Source of the DNA: PALSA-1006 sp964571195
GTDB lineage: Bacteria; Pseudomonadota; Gammaproteobacteria; Burkholderiales; Gallionellaceae
Direction of reading: 5' to 3'
Assembly: GCA_964571195.1 (NCBI GenBank)
Contig: CAZNAD010000002.1
Coordinates: 214,979 to 278,978 of the forward strand
Length of the DNA: 64,000 nt
The notes beneath the pieces are model-generated. The model saw only the letters and a list, made by a program, of their open reading frames with translations, was not told the origin of the DNA and ran no database searches. Each line of letters opens with the position of its first letter. Position 1 is the stretch's first letter. Shown here in pieces: positions 40,401 through 48,121 of this stretch. The position numbers and the translations under genes are program-made.

Positions 40401-41468
40401 ATGGCATTGAACGAAGACGGGAACATGAGTGTAGATAACGGCGGGACGGCTCTATCCACGACGCCCGCGACGGATGCCCGTGTCGAAGGCCGGGGGATCG
40501 TGCGCGACGAGGTGGATGAGCAATTGTTGCCGCTGTTTCTGGAAGAAGCGGGCGAGCTGTATCCGAAAATCTGCCAGACATTGGCCGCCTGGCGCGAGCA
40601 GACGGGAAGTGACGCCGCGCTGAGGAACAAGCTGCAGCGCACTCTGCATACCTTCAAGGGCAGTGCGCGGATGGCCGGCGCGATGCGTCTGGGGGAGCTG
40701 GCGCACCGGATCGAGGGCTGTATCGCTCATGCGGTCGCAGAGAACCGTTTTGATGCCGCGCTGTGGGATGAACTCGACCAGTATCTGTTGCGCATCGCCG
40801 CTGCGATAGAAGAGTTGTCGGGTGGCGAGGTCGCCGACGGGCTGATGGACGAAGTCGCTTCGGCGGCGGCAAGATCTCCGCGCGATGCGCCGCAAGGCCG
40901 GGGTGTGCGCTTCGGTAGCATCAGCGAACGCCTCTATCGGGTGGTGCGGCAGACGGCGAAAGAGCTGGGTAAAAGAGTCAATCTGGAACTGGCCGGAATG
41001 GAGAGCCGGCTGGAAAGCGGCGTGCTGGAACGGATGACTGCACCGATCGAACATCTGCTGCGGAATGCCATCGCCCACGGGATTGAATTGCCAGAACAGC
41101 GCGAGCGTGCAGGCAAGAGCATCATAGGCGAGATATCTCTGGTGTTGCGCCAGGAGGGCAGCGAACTCTTGTTCACACTGGGCGATGACGGTGCCGGCCT
41201 GAACATGGCGCGTTTAAAACAGCGGGCGCTCGAAAGCGGACTGATACAGCCGGGGCAGGAACTCGGCGAGGAGCAGGCGATCCAGATGATCTTCACGCCG
41301 GGTCTGTCCACTGCGCAGGAGATCACCGAGATATGCGGGCGAGGTATCGGTCTGGACGTGGTCAGGAGCGAAGTCGTCGCTCTGGGCGGGCGACTGGAGG
41401 TCACATCTGTTCCGGGGCGGGGACTGGATTTCACCATCCGTCTCCCGGCAGACACGCCGGTATCCTAA
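40401..41468 (+). CDS. Compact CheA/ChpA-like histidine kinase without regulatory and receiver domains
   Basis: A 355-residue protein with an N-terminal Hpt domain (phospho-His83 in TLHTFKGSARMAGAMRLGEL) and a CheA-type HATPase (APIEHLLRNAIAHGIELPEQ, LGDDGAGLNMARLKQRALES, CGRGIGLDVVRSEVVALGGR). The sequence style is that of PilL/ChpA, the twitching-motility CheA. It stops after TIRLPADTPVS, exactly where the CheW-like and receiver domains of ChpA would begin, and the linker and dimerisation part is also very short. It is a monocistronic-looking gene away from the che cluster. It may be a degraded relic or a minimal phosphodonor. Alternative ATG at 40425. Confidence 0.85.
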   Translation: MALNEDGNMSVDNGGTALSTTPATDARVEGRGIVRDEVDEQLLPLFLEEAGELYPKICQTLAAWREQTGSDAALRNKLQRTLHTFKGSARMAGAMRLGELAHRIEGCIAHAVAENRFDAALWDELDQYLLRIAAAIEELSGGEVADGLMDEVASAAARSPRDAPQGRGVRFGSISERLYRVVRQTAKELGKRVNLELAGMESRLESGVLERMTAPIEHLLRNAIAHGIELPEQRERAGKSIIGEISLVLRQEGSELLFTLGDDGAGLNMARLKQRALESGLIQPGQELGEEQAIQMIFTPGLSTAQEITEICGRGIGLDVVRSEVVALGGRLEVTSVPGRGLDFTIRLPADTPVS

Positions 41469-41533
41469 ACTTCCCGTGGTTTCAGCCGATACCCTAGATA
41501 CACAGGGTAAATAGTTGAACAAGGAGGTGTGCC

Positions 41534-41758
41534 ATGGCAATCGTGATGAATATGAGCAGCTACGAGATCGAAGAAGTATCTGCGACAGAAAAAAACCGCG
41601 ATAACAGGCTGGCATATGCGGGTTGGAATCCCCCGCTGGAGCTGGCGACCCAGCAGCATCTGACCTCGCTGATGGAAAGATATCCGACCTTGCCGGCAAG
41701 TCTGGCGACTGCTGATGCCGAGATGTTCCTGCAAAAGATGTATGCCTATCGGGGCTGA
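41534..41758 (+). CDS. Small hypothetical protein (74 residues)
   Basis: A 74-residue acidic, soluble protein preceded by a near-perfect ribosome-binding site (AAGGAGGTG, 7 bases from the ATG), so it is very probably expressed well. Helical segments NPPLELATQQHLTSLMERYP and TADAEMFLQKMYAYRG are predicted by eye. No family was recognised. It follows the CheA-like kinase by 65 bases in the same direction and converges on the PilZ gene. Confidence 0.7.
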   Translation: MAIVMNMSSYEIEEVSATEKNRDNRLAYAGWNPPLELATQQHLTSLMERYPTLPASLATADAEMFLQKMYAYRG

Positions 41759-41791
41759 TCCCGTCCGGGGCGCCCCCGCCCCGATTCCCCG

Positions 41792-42712
41792 TCAGACCAA
41801 CTTTTGCGGATTCTCGATCATCTGCTGGTAGATCATGCTTTGCAGGATGACGCTGTCGTTGGGTTGCAGGTTTTGCAGTTCGATGCCGTAACGGACGTGA
41901 CCCGGCGACGGTTCGTCATTGATCACCGCGCGCACCACTCCCTTGAGAGACAGGAACGCCTCGATGTTGTGCAGGTGCACCCGGAACGCCATGTTCAGCG
42001 TGTCTCCTTTTTGCGCGAGCGGCTTCTTGGCGTCCAGTGAAAGTCCGGTGGCGCTGATGTCCGAGATGATGGCGGACATCTGTTCCGATACATCGGATTT
42101 ACTGTTCTGGATCGCCGCGATGATGCGGGTCTTGACCCGCGCAGTCTTGCGTATCGCCAGCCCTTGTATATCGTCCGGGAAAGTCAGATGCAGATAATCG
42201 AACGGGATCTTGTTCACCTTCATGACGTTGCAGGCGAACGCAAAGGCGTTTTTGCCGGAGAATGAGCGCATGATGACTTGTTCGTTCTCCAGCAGTTGCA
42301 GCCGTTGGCCGTTGGCCATCAGCGGCGTGGTGACCAGCAGACTGACCCCGCGCATGAAGCCGATCACTTTGACGACCAGGCGCTCTTTACTTAGCTGTGC
42401 GGGCGGTTCCAGTTGCAGGCGGTCTTCTATCCGCAGCTTCATGTCGTCGAAAGTGAACCCGTCGTTCTTGTCCGTTTTGTTTTGTTCGGGAGCGGGGGAG
42501 TTTTCACCTGCGGAGGCGCCGTCTTTGTTTTTGTCGCCGCTTTCCCACGACAGCTCGTGGTAGGCACCTTCGGCCAGCAAAGTGCTCCGGTGTTCTTCGT
42601 CGCGAATCGTCTCTCCCTGTGCCAGCAGCAGGTTGTGCATGGAGTCATAGAGCGCCCACGGCGATGGTTTGCCGACGACGAGTTCATGGCTATTGACTAG
42701 GATCAGGCTCAT
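41792..42712 (-). CDS. PilZ-domain c-di-GMP effector, YcgR-like
   Basis: A 306-residue protein. The N-terminal part is variable with a Gly/Asp/Lys-rich linker (about 58-85). The middle YcgR-like domain (about 100-185) includes KVIGFMRGVSLLVTTPLMAN. The C-terminal PilZ domain has RKTARVKTRIIAAIQ (the RxxxR c-di-GMP motif: arginines in the stretch IRKTARVKTR) and the second motif ISDISATGLSLDAKKPLAQ (D/NxSxxG). This architecture belongs to flagellar-brake or surface-adaptation effectors. Divergent from the coiled-coil membrane protein at 42901. Confidence 0.87.
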   Translation of the reverse strand: MSLILVNSHELVVGKPSPWALYDSMHNLLLAQGETIRDEEHRSTLLAEGAYHELSWESGDKNKDGASAGENSPAPEQNKTDKNDGFTFDDMKLRIEDRLQLEPPAQLSKERLVVKVIGFMRGVSLLVTTPLMANGQRLQLLENEQVIMRSFSGKNAFAFACNVMKVNKIPFDYLHLTFPDDIQGLAIRKTARVKTRIIAAIQNSKSDVSEQMSAIISDISATGLSLDAKKPLAQKGDTLNMAFRVHLHNIEAFLSLKGVVRAVINDEPSPGHVRYGIELQNLQPNDSVILQSMIYQQMIENPQKLV

Positions 42713-42900
42713 ATTAACAATCGCTCCAGTGTGTTCGTGTGAGCAAGTCTGCGCTTGCTTGAACAGGGTGATGCGCGGGATGCGAACCAGTCTGTGCAGA
42801 AATCTGTGCTGACACGCTGAAAATCGCGATCCGAAGCGTTGTATTATAGTGACATCGGTGCTGCCTATACCAGCTTAACCTTAAATCGAGAGGGGGAATC

Positions 42901-43554
42901 ATGGCCAATCAACAGGAAGATGAAGCGAAGGGAACGCCCTCGAAAGCAGACAAGATTCGTTTGCAGCTGAAAATTGTCGCCCGTTACGTGATGATGGGCC
43001 TGGCACCTGCGCTGGCGATCGCCGCGCTGGCGGTCGCGGTGATGGCGATGATGGGCAGCCGCTCCGGCCATCAGCAGCTTGAACAGAATGCGGCCACTAT
43101 CGCCAACCTGACGGCGAGTCTGGCCGCATCCAAGGCGGAGCTGGACAAGTTGAAGCTGAATGCGCTGAAAGAAACATCCGCGCAGAATGAACGTCTCAAG
43201 AAGACCGAGGAGCGCATGAACCTCGTCATCCAGAATGTCATTCCGTTGCAGGTGAAGTTGAAGATGTCGCCGACGCTCGATCAACAATTATCCCTGCCTG
43301 CTTCGGCTGTCTTGGCCCCCGCTGTTGTGGCACCAGTCGCACATATTCCGCCAGCACCCGCCCATGCGCCGGTCGCGCCAGCTGCTACCAAAAAGGCTCC
43401 AGCCAGAGTAGAGCCGGTATCGCCAGCCCCGCATGTTGAACATGCTCCGGCAAAGACGCATGCCGCGAAACCGGCCAAGCCGGATGGCGACAAGGACTTG
43501 AGTCCGCAGGTGCGCGCCATGAAAGAGGCCATCGAGCGTTATAACAAGAAGTAA
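42901..43554 (+). CDS. Membrane-anchored coiled-coil, Pro/Ala-rich protein
   Basis: A 217-residue protein with a cytoplasmic charged N-terminus, one membrane helix (about residues 30-52; MMGLAPALAIAALAVAVMAM), a coiled coil (about 60-115; ANLTASLAASKAELDKLKLN) and a long Ala/Pro/His-rich segment (about 135-200; PAPAHAPVAPAATKKAPARV). It ends in a short charged helix. Probably a type II inner-membrane protein whose periplasmic part spans some distance. No enzyme motif; function unknown. A TATTAT-like -10 lies about 55 bases upstream in the divergent region shared with the PilZ gene. Confidence 0.75.
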   Translation: MANQQEDEAKGTPSKADKIRLQLKIVARYVMMGLAPALAIAALAVAVMAMMGSRSGHQQLEQNAATIANLTASLAASKAELDKLKLNALKETSAQNERLKKTEERMNLVIQNVIPLQVKLKMSPTLDQQLSLPASAVLAPAVVAPVAHIPPAPAHAPVAPAATKKAPARVEPVSPAPHVEHAPAKTHAAKPAKPDGDKDLSPQVRAMKEAIERYNKK

Positions 43555-43644
43555 TCAGGGAAGATGCCGGGATCGCTGCGCGGTGCGGAACGTTGCCGGT
43601 AGCCCTGTGTTATCCTTCCTAGGTTAGATCTGGATGTGTTCCCC

Positions 43645-45573
43645 ATGAAGTTCGTATTGTTGTTATCGTTGTTGATTCCCGTGGTAGCCATGGCCGGACC
43701 GGAGGAGGATTTCCTGGCCGCGCGCGAAGCATTCCGCAAAGGGGATGGCGCAACGCTGGAGCGCATCGCGGTGCGCCTGAAAGATTCTCCACTGGAACCT
43801 TATCTCACCTACTACCAGTTGCGTATGCATTGGGACGAGCAGGATACAAGCGCGATAAGGCGTTTCCTGTCGCGCCCGGAAGATACGCCCGTCATCGATC
43901 AGTTCCGTGGCGAATGGTTGAAATATCTGGCGAAACGCCAGCGCTGGGAGGAGTTCGCCGCCGAATATCGTCGGGCAGTCAATGTTGATGCCGAACTGGG
44001 GTGTTACGCCTTACAGCTGCGCCAATTGTCGGACGAGGAGGGAGCATTGCGCGAGGTGCGTGGCAGATGGTTCAGCAGTGTCGGCCAGCCGGAGAGTTGC
44101 GCAACACTGTTCGAAGTCGCCATCACCAAAGGCATCATCAACGAACAGGACATCTGGACACGCATCCGTCTGGCATTGGAGGCCGGTAATGTCTCGCTGG
44201 CCAAACAACTGGCCGGCAAGCTGCCAAAACAATACCAATTTCCCGTGGCGGCTCTGGACAAGGCCGCTGTCGACCCGGAGCGTTATCTCGATAAAACCAG
44301 GCTGGATAAAGACAATGAAGCGCAACGCCTGATCGCGCTGTTCGCGGTGCACCGTCTGGCCAAGCAGTCGCCTCAATTAGCTCACATGCAATGGGAAAAA
44401 ATCGCAAAAGATTTTCCCGAGGCGGAGCAGCGTTATCTGTATGGCTGGCTGGCCTATCAGGCCGCGCGGGCATTGGACCCGCGCGCTCTGGAATGGTACA
44501 AGGCCGCCGAAGAGACCCCGCTGAACGAGGCGCAATTGGCCTGGCGCGCGCGCGCTGCTCTGCGTGCGCAGAACTGGCACGAAGTCTGGCTGGCGATCAG
44601 CGCCATGCCTGCGGCGCAACAACAGGAAGGCGTCTGGCGATATTGGAAGGCGCGCGCGCTAAAAGCGCTCGGACAAGAAGTGGGCGCAGAGATATTATTC
44701 ACGGCACTGAGCCGGGAATACAACTTCTACGGGCAACTGGCTGCGGAAGAGTTGGGCGCGGCACCGGCAGCCGGAATTATGAGCGCGTCCCTGCAAGCGG
44801 GGAAAGAGGAATTCGCGGCCTTGCAGGCGCTGCCGGGCATACAGCGTACCTTCGCCTTGTATCGCATGGAGCTGCGCACCGAGGCGTCGCGGGAGTGGGC
44901 GTGGGCGACACGCAAATTCGACGACAAGCGCCTGTTGATGGCTGCCGAGTTGGCCGGGCGCAACGCGATGTATGACCGCTCCATCAACGCCGCCGACCGC
45001 ACTGTGTCGCTGCACGATTTTAATCTGCGTTATCCGGCCCCCTATCGCGAAGATCTACAGGGGCGTTTGCGCGAACATGGGCTGGAAGAGGCGTGGGTGT
45101 ATGGCCTGATGCGTCAGGAAAGCCGCTTCTCCACCCACGCGAAATCGAACGTGGGTGCGGCGGGCTTGATGCAGATCATGCCCGCTACCGCGAAATGGGT
45201 CGCGCGCAAGATGGGTATGCGCGACTACCGCAACGCGCTCATCCATGAGACCGAAGTGAATTTGAAGCTGGGCACTTACTACATGAAAAATGTACTCTCT
45301 TCCCTGGACAACAACGCGGTGATGGCCTCCGCCGCCTACAACGCCGGACCGAGACGCGCGCGGCAGTGGCGTGGCGATAAACCGCTGGAAGGGGCGATCT
45401 ATGCCGAGACCATTCCGTTCGACGAAACGCGCGACTATGTCAAAAAGGTCATGAGCAACACGATGTATTACGCCAGGTTGTTCGGCCAACCCGCGATCCC
45501 GCTCAAACAACGGCTCGGTGTGATTGATGCCAAGAATACCGAAAATCAAAAGCCCATCCCGGATGAGCGGTAA
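43645..45573 (+). CDS. slt: Soluble lytic murein transglycosylase
   Basis: A 642-residue periplasmic Slt70-type enzyme. Signal peptide MKFVLLLSLLIPVVAMA; superhelical U- and L-domains (SLT_L) rich in Ala/Leu helices; C-terminal SLT catalytic domain with the Glu in YGLMRQESRFSTHAKSNVG, then AAGLMQIMPATAKWVARKMG and VMASAAYNAGPRRARQWRG. The frame extends three codons upstream from a GTG; the ATG at MKFVLLL is chosen because it begins the signal peptide. Followed by cca after a family A repeat. Confidence 0.95.
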   Translation: MKFVLLLSLLIPVVAMAGPEEDFLAAREAFRKGDGATLERIAVRLKDSPLEPYLTYYQLRMHWDEQDTSAIRRFLSRPEDTPVIDQFRGEWLKYLAKRQRWEEFAAEYRRAVNVDAELGCYALQLRQLSDEEGALREVRGRWFSSVGQPESCATLFEVAITKGIINEQDIWTRIRLALEAGNVSLAKQLAGKLPKQYQFPVAALDKAAVDPERYLDKTRLDKDNEAQRLIALFAVHRLAKQSPQLAHMQWEKIAKDFPEAEQRYLYGWLAYQAARALDPRALEWYKAAEETPLNEAQLAWRARAALRAQNWHEVWLAISAMPAAQQQEGVWRYWKARALKALGQEVGAEILFTALSREYNFYGQLAAEELGAAPAAGIMSASLQAGKEEFAALQALPGIQRTFALYRMELRTEASREWAWATRKFDDKRLLMAAELAGRNAMYDRSINAADRTVSLHDFNLRYPAPYREDLQGRLREHGLEEAWVYGLMRQESRFSTHAKSNVGAAGLMQIMPATAKWVARKMGMRDYRNALIHETEVNLKLGTYYMKNVLSSLDNNAVMASAAYNAGPRRARQWRGDKPLEGAIYAETIPFDETRDYVKKVMSNTMYYARLFGQPAIPLKQRLGVIDAKNTENQKPIPDER

Positions 45574-45599
45574 ATCAAAAAACGATCCATTTCGTTCGC

Positions 45600-45637
45600 T
45601 CCCTCCCCCGCGCGCGGGGGAGGGTTGGGGAGAGGGC
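45600..45637. repeat. Family A repeat between slt and cca
   Basis: CCCTCCCCCGCGCGCGGGGG-AGGGTTGGGGAGAGGG; single arm with a GC-rich stem (CCCCCGCGCGCGGGGG). It ends 5 bases before the cca ATG, so its GGGGAGAGGG may double as ribosome-binding site. Confidence 0.8.
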
Positions 45638-45642
45638 ATCCG

Positions 45643-46872
45643 ATGAGCGCCTCCGCCCTTAACACCTACTGCGTCGGCGGTGCTGTGCGTGACCGCCTGC
45701 TCGGCCTGCCCGTGCAAGATCGCGATTGGGTCGTGGTCGGCAGCACACCAGAGCAGATGGAGGCACAAGGCTTCAAACCGGTGGGCAGCGACTTCCCCGT
45801 GTTCCTGCATCCCAAGACGCACGAAGAATATGCCCTCGCGCGCACCGAACGCAAAGTGGCGCAGGGCTACAAAGGCTTCACCGTTTACACCTCGCCGGAC
45901 GTGACATTGGAACAAGACCTGCTGCGCCGTGACTTCACCATCAATGCTATCGCGCAGGATGCCGACGGCAACCTCATTGACCCCTATGGCGGACAAGCTG
46001 ATCTGAAAGCGGGCGTATTGCGCCACGTGAGTGATGCCTTCACCGAAGACCCGGTGCGCATCCTGCGCGGCGCGCGTTTCGCCGCACGCTTCGGCTTCAC
46101 CTTCGCCCCCGAGACTTTGGCGCTGATGCGAAAGATGGTGGACAACGGCGAAGTCGATGCGCTGGTAGCCGAGCGCGTGTGGCAAGAGTTGGCGCGCGGC
46201 CTGATGGAAAAACAGCCCTCGCGTTTTTTCACCACGCTGCGCGAATGCGGTGCGCTGAAAAAGATATTGCCGGAGGTCGAAGCGCTGTACGGCATTCCGC
46301 AACCCGCGCATTACCACCCCGAGATCGACTGCGGCATCCACGTGATGATGGTGATAGACGACGCTGCGAAACACGAACGCACACTGGAAGTGCGCTTCGC
46401 CGCGCTCACGCACGACCTCGGCAAAGCCACTACCCCCGAAGACACCCTGCCGCGCCACATCGGCCACGAGCAGCGCAGTGTCGACCTGCTCAAGAAGATG
46501 AGCGAGCGCCTGCGCGTGCCCAGCGACTGCCGCGACCTCGGCCTACTCGTGGCGCAATATCACAGCCATGTACACAAAGCGCGCGACCTGCGTGCCGATA
46601 CCATCGTCAAAGTGTTCGATGCCTGCGACCTGTGGCGCAAACCGGAGCGCTTCGCGCAGATACTACTGGCCTGCGAATCCGACGCACACGGTCGCACCGG
46701 ACACGAGCACGATGCCTACCCGCAATCCGCTTACATGCTGGAATGTGCCAGAGCCGCGCAGGCTGTGAATGCCGGAGACATCGCCCGTGCTTGTGCTGAC
46801 AAGAACCTGATCGCGGATAAGGTGAGGGAAGCGCGCATTGTGGCGGTGGAGGCGGTTATCAAACAGCAGTAG
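45643..46872 (+). CDS. cca: Multifunctional CCA tRNA nucleotidyltransferase
   Basis: A 409-residue enzyme that adds CCA to tRNA 3' ends and has HD-domain phosphohydrolase activity. The nucleotidyltransferase core is VGGAVRDRLLGLPVQDRDWV with RRDFTINAIAQDADGNLIDP and RFAARFGFTF. The HD domain motif is seen in VRFAALTHDLGKATTPEDTL and RHIGHEQRSVDLLKKMSERL. The ATG at MSASALNTYCVGG is chosen over a TTG six codons upstream. Confidence 0.96.
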   Translation: MSASALNTYCVGGAVRDRLLGLPVQDRDWVVVGSTPEQMEAQGFKPVGSDFPVFLHPKTHEEYALARTERKVAQGYKGFTVYTSPDVTLEQDLLRRDFTINAIAQDADGNLIDPYGGQADLKAGVLRHVSDAFTEDPVRILRGARFAARFGFTFAPETLALMRKMVDNGEVDALVAERVWQELARGLMEKQPSRFFTTLRECGALKKILPEVEALYGIPQPAHYHPEIDCGIHVMMVIDDAAKHERTLEVRFAALTHDLGKATTPEDTLPRHIGHEQRSVDLLKKMSERLRVPSDCRDLGLLVAQYHSHVHKARDLRADTIVKVFDACDLWRKPERFAQILLACESDAHGRTGHEHDAYPQSAYMLECARAAQAVNAGDIARACADKNLIADKVREARIVAVEAVIKQQ

Positions 46873-46926
46873 CGTTCATTGCCTGCTGCTAGCAGAAATA
46901 TTCTAGAGCTTATCTCGGAGCTTATT

Positions 46927-47295
46927 ATGAACACTCAAGCGGCAAGTGTAGTTCGGTTGACACTATTCAAAGACAGCGAGCGTTCGTTCTTGACTGTGTT
47001 AGATGCGGAAAAAATTCCTCACGAGCGAGTGCAAATCTTTTCATCGCAACCACAAGCCTCTGGCATAGTCGAAGTCATAGCAGCTCTCTCTGATGCAATG
47101 CCGTGGAATTCGATAGCTAAAGTTATTATTGCTTGGATAGACGCCAGAAAGAGCAGAGAGGTAATTATTCAAACCGAAGATGGTCGCATTATTCATGCGA
47201 AAGGTTATTCGGTAGAAGATGTTGAGAAACTTCTCCCGATCTCCGTGAACATTGCGATTATCGACACGAAGTCTGAAGATAAAAATAAGTGCTAA
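46927..47295 (+). CDS. Hypothetical protein, possible EACC1-like
   Basis: A 122-residue protein with lower GC content than neighbours. The C-terminal half (AKVIIAWIDARKSREVIIQT, EDGRIIHAKGYSVEDVEKLL) resembles the effector-associated constant component EACC1 family, where an AWL.xR motif precedes two beta-strands with DGR and a final helix. This similarity is weak and unverified. No signal peptide. It is an isolated small gene between cca and the convergent glycosylase gene, which fits recent acquisition or an accessory role. Confidence 0.6.
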   Translation: MNTQAASVVRLTLFKDSERSFLTVLDAEKIPHERVQIFSSQPQASGIVEVIAALSDAMPWNSIAKVIIAWIDARKSREVIIQTEDGRIIHAKGYSVEDVEKLLPISVNIAIIDTKSEDKNKC

Positions 47296-47326
47296 GGAAT
47301 TGCATTGCAATTGTTTCCACTTCGTT

Positions 47327-47827
47327 TTAAACGCGCGAACCGATAACTTCTCCCCACATCTTCAACTTTTCCTCATAACGCATCCCCGCATGCGCCGGGC
47401 TGGTCGAAGGCAGGCGCACGAATTTCAGCGGCGGCAATTCCTGTTTTCCCAGCACGAACTTCCTGAAACTCTGCTCGGCCTTGCTGCCGTTGAAACACAC
47501 TTGGGTGATGTGCGGATGCCGTGCGAAAAAGGCGCTGAAATCGTTGGCGGCTTCTGCCCTGATGTCCGCATCGAGGCTGCCCTCGCGCTCGCAGGTGGCC
47601 AGCACGTCCCATAGCGCGATACCGGATGACTTCAGCAGTACCAGCCTTTGCGCATAGAGCAGGCCGAGATGCGCGCCGATCAGTTCGCCCATGATCTTCC
47701 AGAAGGCATTTTGCGGATGGGCGTAATACTGGTTTTGTCGCAGCGATTCTTTGCCGGGCATGCTGCCTAGGATGAGTGCTGTTGCATGCTCATCGGCGAC
47801 GGGTGGGAAGCTGCGGATGCGTGGCAT
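47327..47827 (-). CDS. DNA-deoxyinosine (hypoxanthine) glycosylase, UDG superfamily
   Basis: A 166-residue uracil-DNA-glycosylase-fold protein. The TIGR04274-type motifs are ALILGSMPGKESLRQNQYYA, HPQNAFWKIMGE, LKSSGIALWDVLATCEREGS, VCFNGSKAEQSFRKF and the closing RLPSTSPAHAG. Closer to the hypoxanthine-DNA-glycosylase/MUG group than to family 1 UDG. Function: removal of deaminated bases. Followed by a BFD-like ferredoxin gene upstream in the same direction. Confidence 0.88.
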   Translation of the reverse strand: MPRIRSFPPVADEHATALILGSMPGKESLRQNQYYAHPQNAFWKIMGELIGAHLGLLYAQRLVLLKSSGIALWDVLATCEREGSLDADIRAEAANDFSAFFARHPHITQVCFNGSKAEQSFRKFVLGKQELPPLKFVRLPSTSPAHAGMRYEEKLKMWGEVIGSRV

Positions 47828-47852
47828 GTTGTGGAAGAATTACCCAGGCAGT

Positions 47853-48083
47853 TCATCGGCAAGGCGGCGTTATTCCAGGGGCATTGTCTTTTTGTTCGGC
47901 AAGTTCCTTGAGGAGTTGTGCGATATCCCATTCGCAGCCGCCGCAGCCAGAGAGTGCGCCTGTCCACCGGGAAATGGCGGGCATATCCATACCTTGCTCG
48001 AATAGGTTTTGAATGTTGTCCCGCTTGGTGCCGCTGCAATGGCACATGACGCAATCTGTCGGGTTGATGTTTTTGGTGTTCAT
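47853..48083 (-). CDS. BFD-like [2Fe-2S] protein
   Basis: A 76-residue bacterioferritin-associated-ferredoxin-like protein. Four Cys in the BFD spacing are present: CVMCHC near the start and SGCGGCEWDIAQLLKELAEQ in the helix-turn region. It may deliver electrons to bacterioferritin or serve as a redox sensor. It lies between the methyltransferase gene (38 bases) and the glycosylase gene (25 bases), all in one direction. Confidence 0.8.
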   Translation of the reverse strand: MNTKNINPTDCVMCHCSGTKRDNIQNLFEQGMDMPAISRWTGALSGCGGCEWDIAQLLKELAEQKDNAPGITPPCR

Positions 48084-48121
48084 TGATGTTGTTTCTGGTG
48101 GTCGGATGCAGTTGTAGATTT

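Noticed and set aside
41767..41784. GC-rich stem CGGGGCG-CCCC-CGCCCCG between convergent genes as terminator
   Set aside because: No T-run follows on either strand, so I do not call it a terminator, although it may still fold.
45055..46467. 470-codon minus-strand ORF opposite slt and cca
   Set aside because: Spans the ends of two well-supported genes and a repeat in antisense; no recognisable protein.
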